A stretch of DNA of 64,000 nucleotides from JAJFJD01 sp965228425 (GTDB taxonomy: Bacteria > Pseudomonadota > Alphaproteobacteria > UBA8366): NCBI GenBank assembly GCA_965228425.1, contig OZ245815.1, positions 2,108,001 to 2,172,000 on the forward strand. Reading direction: 5' to 3'. The position numbers and the translations under genes are program-made. The first letter of the stretch is position 1; the number at the start of each line of letters is the position of its first letter. This document shows, one piece after another, positions 1-7,982 of the stretch. The notes below the pieces were generated by a model that saw only the letters and a program-made list of their open reading frames with translations, had not been told where the DNA came from and ran no database searches.

Positions 1-473
1 ATACCCTGGTGACGCCGATGAATGACAGTTTCATCGACCTCGACCTGTTGGCCAAAGTCGACCCGGAAACGCATGAGGTGATCCGGCCCAGCGGCTATGC
101 CGAGATGGTCTGGGAACAGAAGAAGGCGCGGGCGATCCGCGACGGCGGACAGGTCGATTGGATTGTCATGCGGAACCGGCTGTCGACCATCGGGTCCCGC
201 AATACACGGGCGATGGAGGAAGTGCTTGCGGCCTTGTCCAAGCGCATCGGGTTCCGGATCGCGCCGGGCTTCGGGGAGCGGGTCATTTTTAGGGAATTAT
301 TCCTGAAAGGTTTGACGCTGCTGGATCTCCGCAATCCCGAATCGGGTATCCGCATGAACATGTCGCACGTGGCGGCGCGCCAGGAAGTTCGCGCGTTGCT
401 TACGACGATCGGGTTGGATGCGCCAACCAATTATGCCGATGTGGCCGCAGGTTCTGGAACTCACCCCCTGTGA
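1..473 (+). CDS. mipZ: Division-plane positioning ATPase MipZ (3' part only)
   Basis: The 5' end lies outside the window. The open frame runs from base 3 through the ParA-like C-terminal part to a TGA at 471-473. MipZ forms a polar gradient and inhibits FtsZ polymerisation, restricting division to midcell. The visible part has the alphaproteobacterial MipZ signature: a beta-strand segment ending in TPMNDSFIDLDLL (compare TPxNDSFVDFDLL), a conserved VWEQKKARA helix, an RNRLS segment, and the block FRIAPGFGERVIFREL. The Walker A region is missing only because of the window edge. A GTG at base 9 falls inside the domain and is not the true start. The next gene follows in the same direction after 18 bases. 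Confidence 0.9.
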   Translation, partial: TLVTPMNDSFIDLDLLAKVDPETHEVIRPSGYAEMVWEQKKARAIRDGGQVDWIVMRNRLSTIGSRNTRAMEEVLAALSKRIGFRIAPGFGERVIFRELFLKGLTLLDLRNPESGIRMNMSHVAARQEVRALLTTIGLDAPTNYADVAAGSGTHPL

Positions 474-491
474 GACCCTATATGATGAGGT

Positions 492-1196
492 ATGAGCAAA
501 CTGCCCAAAGCCTCGTCCAAGACCGATGTCGCCGATTTCCTGAATAAGGTCGCGACCACGGCCTCCGCTAAACCGGCCGGCCAACGCGGCCGATTGATCT
601 TCGCCATGGACGCGACGGCGAGCCGGGAGCCGAGTTGGGATCAGGCCTGCCAGATTCAAGGCGAGATGTTTACCGAAACGGCCGCACTGGGCGGTCTCGA
701 GGTACAGCTCTTGTACTACCGGGGCTTCGGCGAGTGCCGGGCGAGCCGGTGGGCCGCCAGCGCTGCCGACCTGTTGCGGTTGATGACAAGCGTGCGCTGC
801 CTCGGCGGGCAGACCCAGATCAGGAAGGTGTTGCGGCACGCCAAGACGGAAAGCGAGAAGAAAAAGGTCGATGCCGTTGTGTTTGTCGGCGATGCGATGG
901 AGGAGGATATCGACGAAGTCTGCCACAACGCGGGCGAACTCGGGCTGCTCGGTGTGCCGGTCTTCGTGTTCCAGGAAGGTAACGACCCGCTGGTCCGGCG
1001 CTGTTTCGAACAGATCGCCCGGCTGTCCGGTGGCGCCTATTGTCCGTTCGATGCCGCCAGCGCACAGCAACTCCGGGATTTGCTGGCGGCCGTCGCGGTT
1101 TATGCCGCCGGTGGTCGCCAGGCGCTGCTGGACTACGGTGAGAAGCAGGGCGGTGCTGCACTGCAACTCACGCATCAACTCGGTGGCAAGACCTAG
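492..1196 (+). CDS. VWA-domain protein, cytoplasmic, function unknown
   Basis: A 234-residue protein with a single von Willebrand factor A fold and no signal peptide. The first strand ends in FAMDATAS (D40, T42, S44), a DxTxS variant of the metal-binding MIDAS motif. A later strand, VDAVVFVGDAMEED, carries the second MIDAS acidic residues. The polar, charged N-terminal 30 residues probably form a flexible tail. It sits between mipZ and a membrane J-domain protein in the same direction and ends 5 bases before the latter starts, so the two are probably co-transcribed. VWA domains bind partner proteins through a metal ion. The partner here is unknown; a chaperone-linked assembly role is inferred only from the neighbour. 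Confidence 0.8.
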   Translation: MSKLPKASSKTDVADFLNKVATTASAKPAGQRGRLIFAMDATASREPSWDQACQIQGEMFTETAALGGLEVQLLYYRGFGECRASRWAASAADLLRLMTSVRCLGGQTQIRKVLRHAKTESEKKKVDAVVFVGDAMEEDIDEVCHNAGELGLLGVPVFVFQEGNDPLVRRCFEQIARLSGGAYCPFDAASAQQLRDLLAAVAVYAAGGRQALLDYGEKQGGAALQLTHQLGGKT

Positions 1197-1201
1197 ACGC
1201 T

Positions 1202-1924
1202 ATGCCGTGGCTGCTCATCACGCTGGGTGCGATTGTCGGCGGGGCGCTGTTCTTGCGGTGGTTCGTCAGGGCGGACCCGCGCGCCGTGTTGCGGGCATTT
1301 CGATGGATCGGCATCGGCCTCGCGGTCGCATTCCTGTTGGCGATGGTGGTGACCGGCCGTTTCCACTTCCTATTTGCCGCCTTGGCCTTCCTCATTCCCT
1401 GGCTCACCCGGTTCCGGCGGATGCGCACCGCCTTCAAGGCTGCGCGCGGGCCGCGGGAAGGCCAGATGTCCGAAGTGCGCACCCGCTTCGTCACCATGCA
1501 GTTGAACCACGACACCGGCGAGATGGACGGCATGGTGCAAGAGGGCGCGCATGCCGGACGCCAACTGTCGGATTTAGACCTCGATGCCGTTCTCGCCGTT
1601 TATCGGGAAACGCTGGCGGCGGATGAGCAGTCGGCCCAAGTGCTGCAGGCCTATTTGGACCGAATGCACAACGCATCCTGGCGGGACCGGATGGGTGGAA
1701 GTGCGGGCGGCAGTGCCGATGCCGGGAGCGCTCCGGGATCGACTGGCCCGATGTCCTACAATGAAGCGCTTGATATTCTTGGATTATCTTCCAATCCTTC
1801 CGAAGAGGACATCAAGTCCGCGCATCGCCAATTGATGCAAAAGTTCCATCCTGATCGCGGCGGATCGGACTATCTGGCTGCCCGGATTAACGAAGCGAAA
1901 GAGGTACTACTTGGTGACCGGTAA
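1202..1924 (+). CDS. Membrane-anchored J-domain protein
   Basis: 240 residues. There is a hydrophobic segment at about residues 3-22 and a second long one at about 38-72. A soluble linker follows, including a glycine/serine-rich stretch near residue 165-180, and then a C-terminal J domain from about residue 184. The J domain has the diagnostic HPD motif at 216-218, followed by RGGSDYLAARINEAKEVLL, as in TIM14/DjlA-type proteins. HPD stimulates ATP hydrolysis by an Hsp70 partner, so this protein should recruit DnaK to the membrane. It lacks the zinc-finger and substrate-binding parts of DnaJ. It lies in a probable operon with the VWA gene upstream. The client is unknown. Confidence 0.85.
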   Translation: MPWLLITLGAIVGGALFLRWFVRADPRAVLRAFRWIGIGLAVAFLLAMVVTGRFHFLFAALAFLIPWLTRFRRMRTAFKAARGPREGQMSEVRTRFVTMQLNHDTGEMDGMVQEGAHAGRQLSDLDLDAVLAVYRETLAADEQSAQVLQAYLDRMHNASWRDRMGGSAGGSADAGSAPGSTGPMSYNEALDILGLSSNPSEEDIKSAHRQLMQKFHPDRGGSDYLAARINEAKEVLLGDR

Positions 1925-2021
1925 TATCCTATCGGTGGCGGTTGCGTGCCCTATGGGCTTATGGCACATAGGCCGGAACAGCGGCCCTTTTGGGCCCTAA
2001 ATTGCAAATTTGAACGTCGGA

Positions 2022-2897
2022 ATGACCCAAAAAGTACGAAAAGCGATTTTTCCGGTCGGCGGCTTGGGAACCCGGTTCCTGCCGGCGACCAAGGCTTTGC
2101 CGAAAGAGATGCTTCCGGTTGTAGATAAGCCTTTAATACAATATGCAGTTGAAGAAGCCGCGGCCGCCGGCATCGAAGAGTTCATTTTCGTCACCGGACG
2201 CGGCAAATACGCCATCGAAGACCATTTCGATGTGTCCTATGAACTTGATCAAACGTTGTCCGACCGGGGCAAGACCGACCTGCTCGACATGATGCACGGT
2301 TGGCTGCCCAAGCCCGGGCAAATCGCCTATACCCGGCAGATGCAACCCTTGGGATTGGGGCATGCGGTGTGGTGCGCCCGTGATTTCGTTGCGGACGAAC
2401 CCTTCGCGGTGCTGCTGGCCGATGATCTCGTGATGGCGGACACGCCGTGCTTGAAACAGCTCATCGATGTGCACGATGAAACCGACGGCAGTGTGGTCGC
2501 GGTCATGGATGTCCCGAGCGAGCATACGGATCGTTACGGAATCTTAGACATTGAGAGCGACGATGGCCGTCTGGCGTCGGTCAAAGGGTTGGTGGAGAAG
2601 CCGGCCCCGGCGGTTGCGCCGTCCACCTTGTCGATCATCGGCCGCTATGTTCTGTGTCCCGAGGTCTTCGAGCACCTGAATAAGCAGGAACAGGGGGCGG
2701 GCGGCGAGATCCAACTGACCGATGCGATGGCCACGATGATCGGCGAATCGCCGTTCCACGGCCTTCGGTTCGAGGGTCACCGGTTCGACTGCGGTGATAA
2801 GGTTGGATTTTTGGAGGCGAACATCGCTTTTGCACTTGCGAGGAGCGATCTAGGAGAGTCCGTTCAAGACGTGTTGTCTCGATATACGGGCGAATGA
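2022..2897 (+). CDS. galU: UTP--glucose-1-phosphate uridylyltransferase
   Basis: Makes UDP-glucose from UTP and glucose-1-phosphate. The N terminus carries the nucleotidyltransferase signature GGLGTRFLPATKALPKEM at about residues 13-30, and the body keeps the usual GalU length (291 residues). I place the start at the ATG at 2022. An in-frame TTG at 2010 would add four residues, and neither has a convincing ribosome-binding site. ugd begins 83 bases downstream and the phosphohexomutase follows with a 1-base overlap. The three together convert hexose phosphates to UDP-glucose and UDP-glucuronate for exopolysaccharide or lipopolysaccharide. Confidence 0.93.
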   Translation: MTQKVRKAIFPVGGLGTRFLPATKALPKEMLPVVDKPLIQYAVEEAAAAGIEEFIFVTGRGKYAIEDHFDVSYELDQTLSDRGKTDLLDMMHGWLPKPGQIAYTRQMQPLGLGHAVWCARDFVADEPFAVLLADDLVMADTPCLKQLIDVHDETDGSVVAVMDVPSEHTDRYGILDIESDDGRLASVKGLVEKPAPAVAPSTLSIIGRYVLCPEVFEHLNKQEQGAGGEIQLTDAMATMIGESPFHGLRFEGHRFDCGDKVGFLEANIAFALARSDLGESVQDVLSRYTGE

Positions 2898-2918
2898 TTA
2901 ACGAGTAAGGCCACCGGC

Positions 2919-2951
2919 GGGCTCCGCGCAGACGCGCACTGGGGCTCCGCG
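2919..2951. repeat. 10-bp direct repeat between galU and ugd
   Basis: GGGCTCCGCG occurs at 2919-2928 and again at 2942-2951, 23 bases apart, in the short galU-ugd spacer. It could be a paired protein site or chance in G+C-rich DNA. No function can be assigned. Confidence 0.3.
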
Positions 2952-2980
2952 AAGTTTTGCTCTGTCCAAGGGATAATTTC

Positions 2981-4324
2981 ATGCGAATTGCAATGATTGG
3001 TACCGGGTATGTCGGGCTTGTATCCGGCGCGTGCTTCTCGGAGTTCGGGATCGACGTGACCTGCGTCGATATGGATGAGACAAAGATCAATCGGCTGCAG
3101 AACGGTGATGTGCCGATTTACGAACCGGGCCTCGAAGACTTGGTGAAAACCAATTCCGATGCCGGCCGGCTGACCTTTACGACGGACCTGAAGGCCGCGG
3201 TCGGTCCGGCGGACGCTGTGTTCATCGCGGTCGGCACGCCGAGCCGCCGCGGTGACGGCCATGCCGATCTAAGCTTCGTGTATGAGGCTGCCCGGCAGAT
3301 CGCCGTGGCGCTCGACGGATATACCGTGATCGTGACCAAGTCGACGGTTCCGGTGGGCACTGGTAAGGAAGTTGACCGGATCGTCCACGAAGTCCGCCCC
3401 GACGCGGATATCGACGTCGTGTCGAACCCGGAATTCCTGCGTGAAGGGGCGGCGATCGAAGACTTCATGCGCCCCGACCGTGTCGTGATCGGCACCAAGA
3501 GCGAGCGGGCCCAGGAGGTCATGCGGGCGCTCTACCGGCCGCTGTCGCTGATCGAGACCCCGATCCTGTTCACCAAGCGTGAGACGGCGGAACTGGTCAA
3601 ATATGCGACCAACGCTTTCCTGGCGACCAAGATTACCTTTATCAACGAAGTGGCGGACCTGTGCGAGCAGGTTGGGGCGGATGTCCATGACGTGGCGCGC
3701 GGCATCGGCCTGGACGGCCGCATCGGGCGCAAGTTCCTGCATCCGGGGCCCGGATACGGCGGATCTTGCTTCCCCAAGGATACCTTGGCGTTGGTGCGGA
3801 CGGCGCAAGATGCCGGTGTGCCGATGCGAATCGTCGATTCGGTGGTCACCGTGAACGGCGAGCGGAAGAAAGCGATGGCGGACCGGATACTCTCAGCCTG
3901 CGCGGGTGACGTGAAGGGCAAGACGGTAAGCATGCTGGGCCTTACCTTCAAGCCGAACACGGACGATATGCGCGAAAGCCCCAGCATCGATATCATCGCG
4001 GCGCTGCAGGCACAGGGCGCCCGTGTGCGGGTCTATGATCCGGCCGGCATGGAGGAAGCCAAGAAGGTTATCTCCGATGTCGATTGGTGCCCGGATGCCT
4101 ATGAGGCGATCAAGGGATCCGACGTGATTGCACTCGTGACGGAATGGAACGAGTTTCGGTCTCTCAACCTGGACCGGGTCAAGGAATTGATGACGGCGCC
4201 GGTCATGGTCGATCTCCGCAATGTCTACGATCCCGACGAGATGATCGCGAAGGGCTTCGACTACCACTCGATCGGTCGTCCGACGGGAGATGATGTCGAG
4301 GTGAAGCAGGAGCGGTCGGCCTGA
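2981..4324 (+). CDS. ugd: UDP-glucose 6-dehydrogenase
   Basis: Oxidises UDP-glucose to UDP-glucuronate with two NAD+. The ATG at 2981 is preceded by AAGGGA and begins directly with the Rossmann strand MRIAMIGTGYVGLVSG; an upstream in-frame start would add an unlikely leader. The catalytic cysteine is C263 in GPGYGGSCFPKD, which is the family signature. The C-terminal UDP-binding domain contains LTFKPNTDDMRESPS. The length of 447 residues is typical. It overlaps the next start codon by one base (TGATG), which implies translational coupling. Together with galU upstream it forms a nucleotide-sugar operon. Confidence 0.95.
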   Translation: MRIAMIGTGYVGLVSGACFSEFGIDVTCVDMDETKINRLQNGDVPIYEPGLEDLVKTNSDAGRLTFTTDLKAAVGPADAVFIAVGTPSRRGDGHADLSFVYEAARQIAVALDGYTVIVTKSTVPVGTGKEVDRIVHEVRPDADIDVVSNPEFLREGAAIEDFMRPDRVVIGTKSERAQEVMRALYRPLSLIETPILFTKRETAELVKYATNAFLATKITFINEVADLCEQVGADVHDVARGIGLDGRIGRKFLHPGPGYGGSCFPKDTLALVRTAQDAGVPMRIVDSVVTVNGERKKAMADRILSACAGDVKGKTVSMLGLTFKPNTDDMRESPSIDIIAALQAQGARVRVYDPAGMEEAKKVISDVDWCPDAYEAIKGSDVIALVTEWNEFRSLNLDRVKELMTAPVMVDLRNVYDPDEMIAKGFDYHSIGRPTGDDVEVKQERSA

Positions 4325-5709
4325 TGCTTGAGGGGCATACGTTCAATTCGACTATCCTGCGCGAGTACGATATCCGCGGGATCGTCGGCGAGACCCTTAC
4401 CAAGGAAGATGCCTTGGCGCTGGGCAAGACGTTCGGCAGTACCGTTCGCGACAACGGGGGATCTGCGGTCGTGGTTTGTTTCGACGGCCGCCTCAGTTCG
4501 CCGGAGCTGTCCGAATTCTTAATCAAAGGGCTGGTCTCGACCGGGATCAACGTCACGCGGATTGGCCTGGGCCCAACGCCGATGCTGTATTACGCGACGC
4601 GGACGATCGGCACCGATGGCGGGATCATGGTCACCGGATCGCATAATCCGTCCCAGTTCAACGGGTTCAAGATGGTGATGGGCAAGACGCCGTTCTGGGG
4701 CGATGCCATCCAGGCGCTGGGCGAGCGTGCCGCCCGTGCCGATTGGCACACCGGCGAAGGGACCGTCACCGATTTCGATATTTCGGGCGACTATATTGAC
4801 CGGGTTCGCCAGGATTACCGGGCCGAGCGCGGTCTGAAGGTTGCCTGGGACGGCGGCAACGGCGCCGCCGCGGAAATCATGACGCGCTTGACCAAGCTGC
4901 TGCCGGGCGACCACATCCTGTTGAACGAGGCTGTCGACGGAACGTTTCCGGCGCATCACCCCGATCCGACCGTGGAAGAGAACCTGGCTCAGTTGCAGGA
5001 CGCGGTCAAAGCCGAAAAATGTGATCTCGGCGTCGCTTTCGACGGCGACGGCGACCGCATCGGGGTCGTCGACGGCCAGGGCCGCGTGCTCTGGGGCGAT
5101 CAGATCCTGACGGTACTTGCGCGCGACCTGATCGAGCGGGTGCCGGGTGCGACGATCATCGCCGACGTCAAGGCGAGCGACGTGCTGTTCGATGAAGTGG
5201 CGCGGCTCGGCGGCAATCCGGTGATGAGCCCGACCGGCCATTCGATCATCAAAACGAAGATGGTCGAATTGGACGCGGCGCTGGCCGGGGAGATGAGCGG
5301 CCATATCTTCTTCGGCGACGGCTATTATGGTTACGACGATGCGCTTTATGCGGCGGTGCGATTGATCGATATCGTCGCGCGGAACGGCGAAACCATGTCC
5401 GCCATTCGGGATTCACTGCCATCCGTGTTGAACACGCCGGAAATCCGGTTGGAGGTTCCCGAGGAGAACAAGTTTCCGCTGGTCGAGGAGATCCGCGAGC
5501 GGTTGCTGTCGACCGATCGGGAGAATGTTTCAACCCTGGACGGTATCCGCGTGAAGACACCGGATGGATGGTGGCTGCTGCGGGCGTCAAATACCCAGAA
5601 TGTGCTTGTTATTCGTTGCGAATCGTCGAGCGAGGAGGGGTTGGACCGGGTGAAAGCCACGGTCTCCGATCATCTTCGCCAAAGCGGCCTTGAGCCGCCG
5701 GCGATGTAA
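4324..5709 (+). CDS. Phosphomannomutase/phosphoglucomutase (alpha-D-phosphohexomutase)
   Basis: Interconverts hexose 6-phosphates and 1-phosphates, supplying glucose-1-phosphate to GalU or mannose-1-phosphate to GDP-mannose synthesis. The four landmark loops of the superfamily are present: the phosphoserine loop TGSHNP (S106), the magnesium loop FDGDGDRIG (D240, D242, D244), the sugar-specificity loop GEMSGH (322-327) and the phosphate-binding loop RASNTQN near the C terminus. Length is 461 residues. The start codon overlaps the ugd stop by one base. Which sugar it prefers cannot be told from the sequence, so no symbol is given. It converges on the carboxypeptidase gene with no intervening base. 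Confidence 0.93.
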   Translation: MLEGHTFNSTILREYDIRGIVGETLTKEDALALGKTFGSTVRDNGGSAVVVCFDGRLSSPELSEFLIKGLVSTGINVTRIGLGPTPMLYYATRTIGTDGGIMVTGSHNPSQFNGFKMVMGKTPFWGDAIQALGERAARADWHTGEGTVTDFDISGDYIDRVRQDYRAERGLKVAWDGGNGAAAEIMTRLTKLLPGDHILLNEAVDGTFPAHHPDPTVEENLAQLQDAVKAEKCDLGVAFDGDGDRIGVVDGQGRVLWGDQILTVLARDLIERVPGATIIADVKASDVLFDEVARLGGNPVMSPTGHSIIKTKMVELDAALAGEMSGHIFFGDGYYGYDDALYAAVRLIDIVARNGETMSAIRDSLPSVLNTPEIRLEVPEENKFPLVEEIRERLLSTDRENVSTLDGIRVKTPDGWWLLRASNTQNVLVIRCESSSEEGLDRVKATVSDHLRQSGLEPPAM

Positions 5710-6945
5710 TCAGGACTTGGTGTCGCCCCGCTGGGGCGGCACCGGCACGCAGCTGACGCTGCGGCTTTTCAGGCGTCGGCAGGCCTCGGTCGCGGAGTTC
5801 TGCGACAATCCCACCAAACGCGCCCGATAAATCAATTCATCGCCGAGCTTGGTCGGAAGGATCAGCACGCGCGTGCCGCGGTGCTTGCCCGACAACTGTC
5901 GCGCGGCCCGCTTGGCGGCCCGCCGTGCGGGCGCTTTCGCCTTGAAGGCACCGACCTGGATCGACCATCCTGCTTTGCCGCCCGTGTTCTGCAGCCGGGG
6001 CGTAGACGGCTTCCGAAGCGGTTTCGGGACCGACATCGCAAACGCGGCCGCCGGCACTGCAGCCGGCTTCTTCGGCGCTTGTTTCGCGACCGGCCCGGTT
6101 TTGGGATTGGATGGGGTCAATTTCGCGAAGCTGCGGTTCAACAGCCGCCGCATATGGCTGTTCCGCGCGCGGGCGGATTTGCCGCCGAAGACGACGCCGA
6201 TGATCCGGTTGCCATTTTGCGTTGCGGAAACCACGAGATTGTATCCGGAGGCGCGCGTGTAGCCGGTCTTCATACCGTCGGCGCCAGGATAGTTGATCAG
6301 TAGCGAATTGTGATTTTTGTATCTGCGGCCGTTGTACTCGAACTGTTTCGTCGAGAATAGGCGATATCGCGCCGGGAAGTCCGCCAGCAGTTTGCGGGCT
6401 AGGATGGACATATCCCGGGCTGTTGAGAGCTGCCGGCGGTTCGGCAAACCCGAGGCGTTGCGGAAATTCGTCCGCTTCATGCCCAGTTCGCGCGCTTTCT
6501 TCGTCATCAGCCGTCCGAATTTGCGTTCGCTGCCGGCGATCGATTCCGCGATGACGACGGCCACGTCATTGGCGGATTTGGTGATGAGCGCCAAAATGGC
6601 GTCGCGCACCGTGATGGTGTCGCCCCTTTTCAGGCCCAGCTTGGACGGCCGCGCGCCCGCCGCGCGCGCGGAGACGGTCAGCTTCCGGTCCATCGTTAAC
6701 TGGCCCTTCCGAACGGCTTCGAAGGCCAGATAGATGGTCATCATCTTGGTCAGCGATGCGGGATAGTTTCGCGTGTCCGCATTGACCGCGTGCAGCACTT
6801 TTCCCGTTTCGTATTCCACCACAATCGACGCGTACCGAGCCTGCGCGGCGACTGATACCAGCGAAACAGCGGCAAACACTAACGAAATAAAACCATATCT
6901 AATGATATGGCCTTTATTTGCTGACTTCCCCAACAATACCGTCAT
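5710..6945 (-). CDS. D-alanyl-D-alanine carboxypeptidase (S11 family) with C-terminal SPOR domain
   Basis: A periplasmic penicillin-binding protein that trims the terminal D-Ala of peptidoglycan stem peptides. An N-terminal signal segment (about residues 15-36) precedes the domain. The three active-site motifs are present: SLTK (S64, K67), SAN (124-126) and KTG (226-228). After a proline/alanine-rich linker (about 285-325), residues of about 328-405 match a SPOR domain (WSIQVGAFKAKAPARRAA and a following RLVGL strand). SPOR domains bind denuded septal glycan. The fusion therefore probably targets carboxypeptidase activity to the division site. The ATG at 6945 has AGGA 5 bases upstream. Confidence 0.92.
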   Translation of the reverse strand: MTVLLGKSANKGHIIRYGFISLVFAAVSLVSVAAQARYASIVVEYETGKVLHAVNADTRNYPASLTKMMTIYLAFEAVRKGQLTMDRKLTVSARAAGARPSKLGLKRGDTITVRDAILALITKSANDVAVVIAESIAGSERKFGRLMTKKARELGMKRTNFRNASGLPNRRQLSTARDMSILARKLLADFPARYRLFSTKQFEYNGRRYKNHNSLLINYPGADGMKTGYTRASGYNLVVSATQNGNRIIGVVFGGKSARARNSHMRRLLNRSFAKLTPSNPKTGPVAKQAPKKPAAVPAAAFAMSVPKPLRKPSTPRLQNTGGKAGWSIQVGAFKAKAPARRAAKRAARQLSGKHRGTRVLILPTKLGDELIYRARLVGLSQNSATEACRRLKSRSVSCVPVPPQRGDTKS

Positions 6946-7214
6946 TTTTTTCCTATTTATCGAATCCTATAGACCCGATTTAGCCAAACTCTAAGGGAAC
7001 GTAATAAAATTATCGTTAATTGTCTATCGGCCCGTGTCCGATATCTTGCTGATTTCTCGATAAAAGTTTAATCGCAACTGGTTAACTCCTTATCGTAGCG
7101 TCTGCAATCCTCGCGACGCTAGTAATTCTTCCGATGTAATCCTTTCTGTGTCTGTGACGAACGCTTTCCCGGCATTCCCCTACAGGAGCCTTCTGCGTCT
7201 GCGGCGGCGCGCCA

Positions 7215-7303
7215 GTGCAATGCAAAATAAATTATGCTGCACTGCAATAAAACGATTGACACGGCCTGTGTGAGTGCCATATACAGGTCATGCTGCAGCG
7301 CAC
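7215..7303 (+). promoter_or_regulatory. Three PhaR-like operator sites around the phasin promoter
   Basis: The PhaR repressor of alphaproteobacterial polyester genes is known to recognise CTGC-N3-GCAG-type DNA. Three matches are visible: GTGC-AAT-GCAA at 7215-7225 (6 of 8), CTGC-ACT-GCAA at 7237-7247 (7 of 8) and CTGC-AGC-GCAC at 7293-7303 (7 of 8). The first two are 22 bases apart, two helical turns. The third overlaps the predicted transcription start. This placement suits a repressor released when polymer accumulates. The assignment is by motif similarity only. Confidence 0.5.
7256..7285 (+). promoter_or_regulatory. Sigma-70-type promoter of the phasin gene
   Basis: TTGACA (7256-7261) is a perfect -35 hexamer. 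It is followed by an 18-base spacer and TATACA (7280-7285), which matches the -10 consensus at four of six. Transcription would begin near 7292, giving a leader of about 100 bases before the phasin ATG at 7391. Confidence 0.6.
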
Positions 7304-7390
7304 AATTAATTGCAGCCAAGGCGTGGGAAGGCTTCGTAGCGATTACGGGCCAGACCGATTGATTGGACAGTTGAACGACGGAGAATTCAC

Positions 7391-7909
7391 ATGGCTACCA
7401 AAGCAAAAGCCGCTCGCGCTGATTTGAAGCAGGTCGAAGAGGCCGTTGCAGCGAGCAAAGAGACAGTCGAACAAGTCGTTAAGGCTTCGACGGAAACCTA
7501 TGGACAGGCGGTTAACATGACCAAAGACCAAGTTGAAAAGGCGAGCAAGTCCCTCATGGAGGGGTATGACGAGATGACGGCGTTGAGCCAGAAGAATGTC
7601 GAAGCCATGGTTAAGGCCGGCAATCTCTGGGCCAAGAACGCCGAGACGATCGGTAAGGCCTATTTCAACCTCGCGCAGGTTTCGGCCGAGGCGAGCGTGG
7701 AAGCAGCACAGGCCATGTTCGCTGCGAAGACGCTGAAGGACGTTGTTGACGTTCAGACCGGCTATACGAAGGCCAGCATCGACACCTTCGTTGCCGAGGG
7801 CAAGAAGATCAACGACATCACGGTGAAGGCCGCCAATGAGGCGCTCGAGCCGATCCAGGATCAGGTCAACGAGAACATCAAGACCATCCTGAAGCAGCCC
7901 GCTGCTTGA
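7391..7909 (+). CDS. Phasin family protein
   Basis: A small (172 residues), almost entirely helical, alanine-, lysine- and glutamate-rich protein with the phasin pattern: a central SQKNVEAMVKAGNLWAKN segment, followed by AYFNLAQVSAEASVEAAQAM and a lysine-rich amphipathic C-terminal helix ending in KQPAA. Phasins coat polyhydroxyalkanoate granules and limit their size. No signal peptide and no cysteine. GGAG lies just upstream of the ATG. It is a single-gene transcript with its own promoter, probable PhaR operators and a strong terminator, as expected for a protein made in large amounts when polymer accumulates. The polymer synthase is not in this window. Confidence 0.9.
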   Translation: MATKAKAARADLKQVEEAVAASKETVEQVVKASTETYGQAVNMTKDQVEKASKSLMEGYDEMTALSQKNVEAMVKAGNLWAKNAETIGKAYFNLAQVSAEASVEAAQAMFAAKTLKDVVDVQTGYTKASIDTFVAEGKKINDITVKAANEALEPIQDQVNENIKTILKQPAA

Positions 7910-7949
7910 GATAGGGAATAGACGAACCTGACACCGGTTCGGTCGACAG

Positions 7950-7982
7950 CGGCCCTTCGGATATTCCGGAGGGCCGTTTTCT
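7950..7982 (+). terminator. Rho-independent terminator of the phasin gene
   Basis: Arms of 11 bases, CGGCCCTTCGG (7950-7960) and CCGGAGGGCCG (7966-7976), pair with one G-U and enclose a 5-base loop. TTTTCT follows on the plus strand. Confidence 0.9.

Larger units (their letters stand above)
6946..7390. other. Intergenic region between the carboxypeptidase and phasin genes
   Basis: 445 bases between divergently transcribed genes. The left part (6950-7110) is A+T-rich and must hold the carboxypeptidase promoter, although I see no convincing -35/-10 pair there. The right part holds the phasin promoter and the PhaR-like sites listed separately. A short open frame on the minus strand at 7119-7319 overlaps those sites and shows no protein family features; I do not call it. 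Confidence 0.6.

Noticed and set aside
7119..7319. 66-codon minus-strand frame upstream of the phasin gene
   Set aside because: It covers the phasin promoter and operator sites and has no protein-like features.
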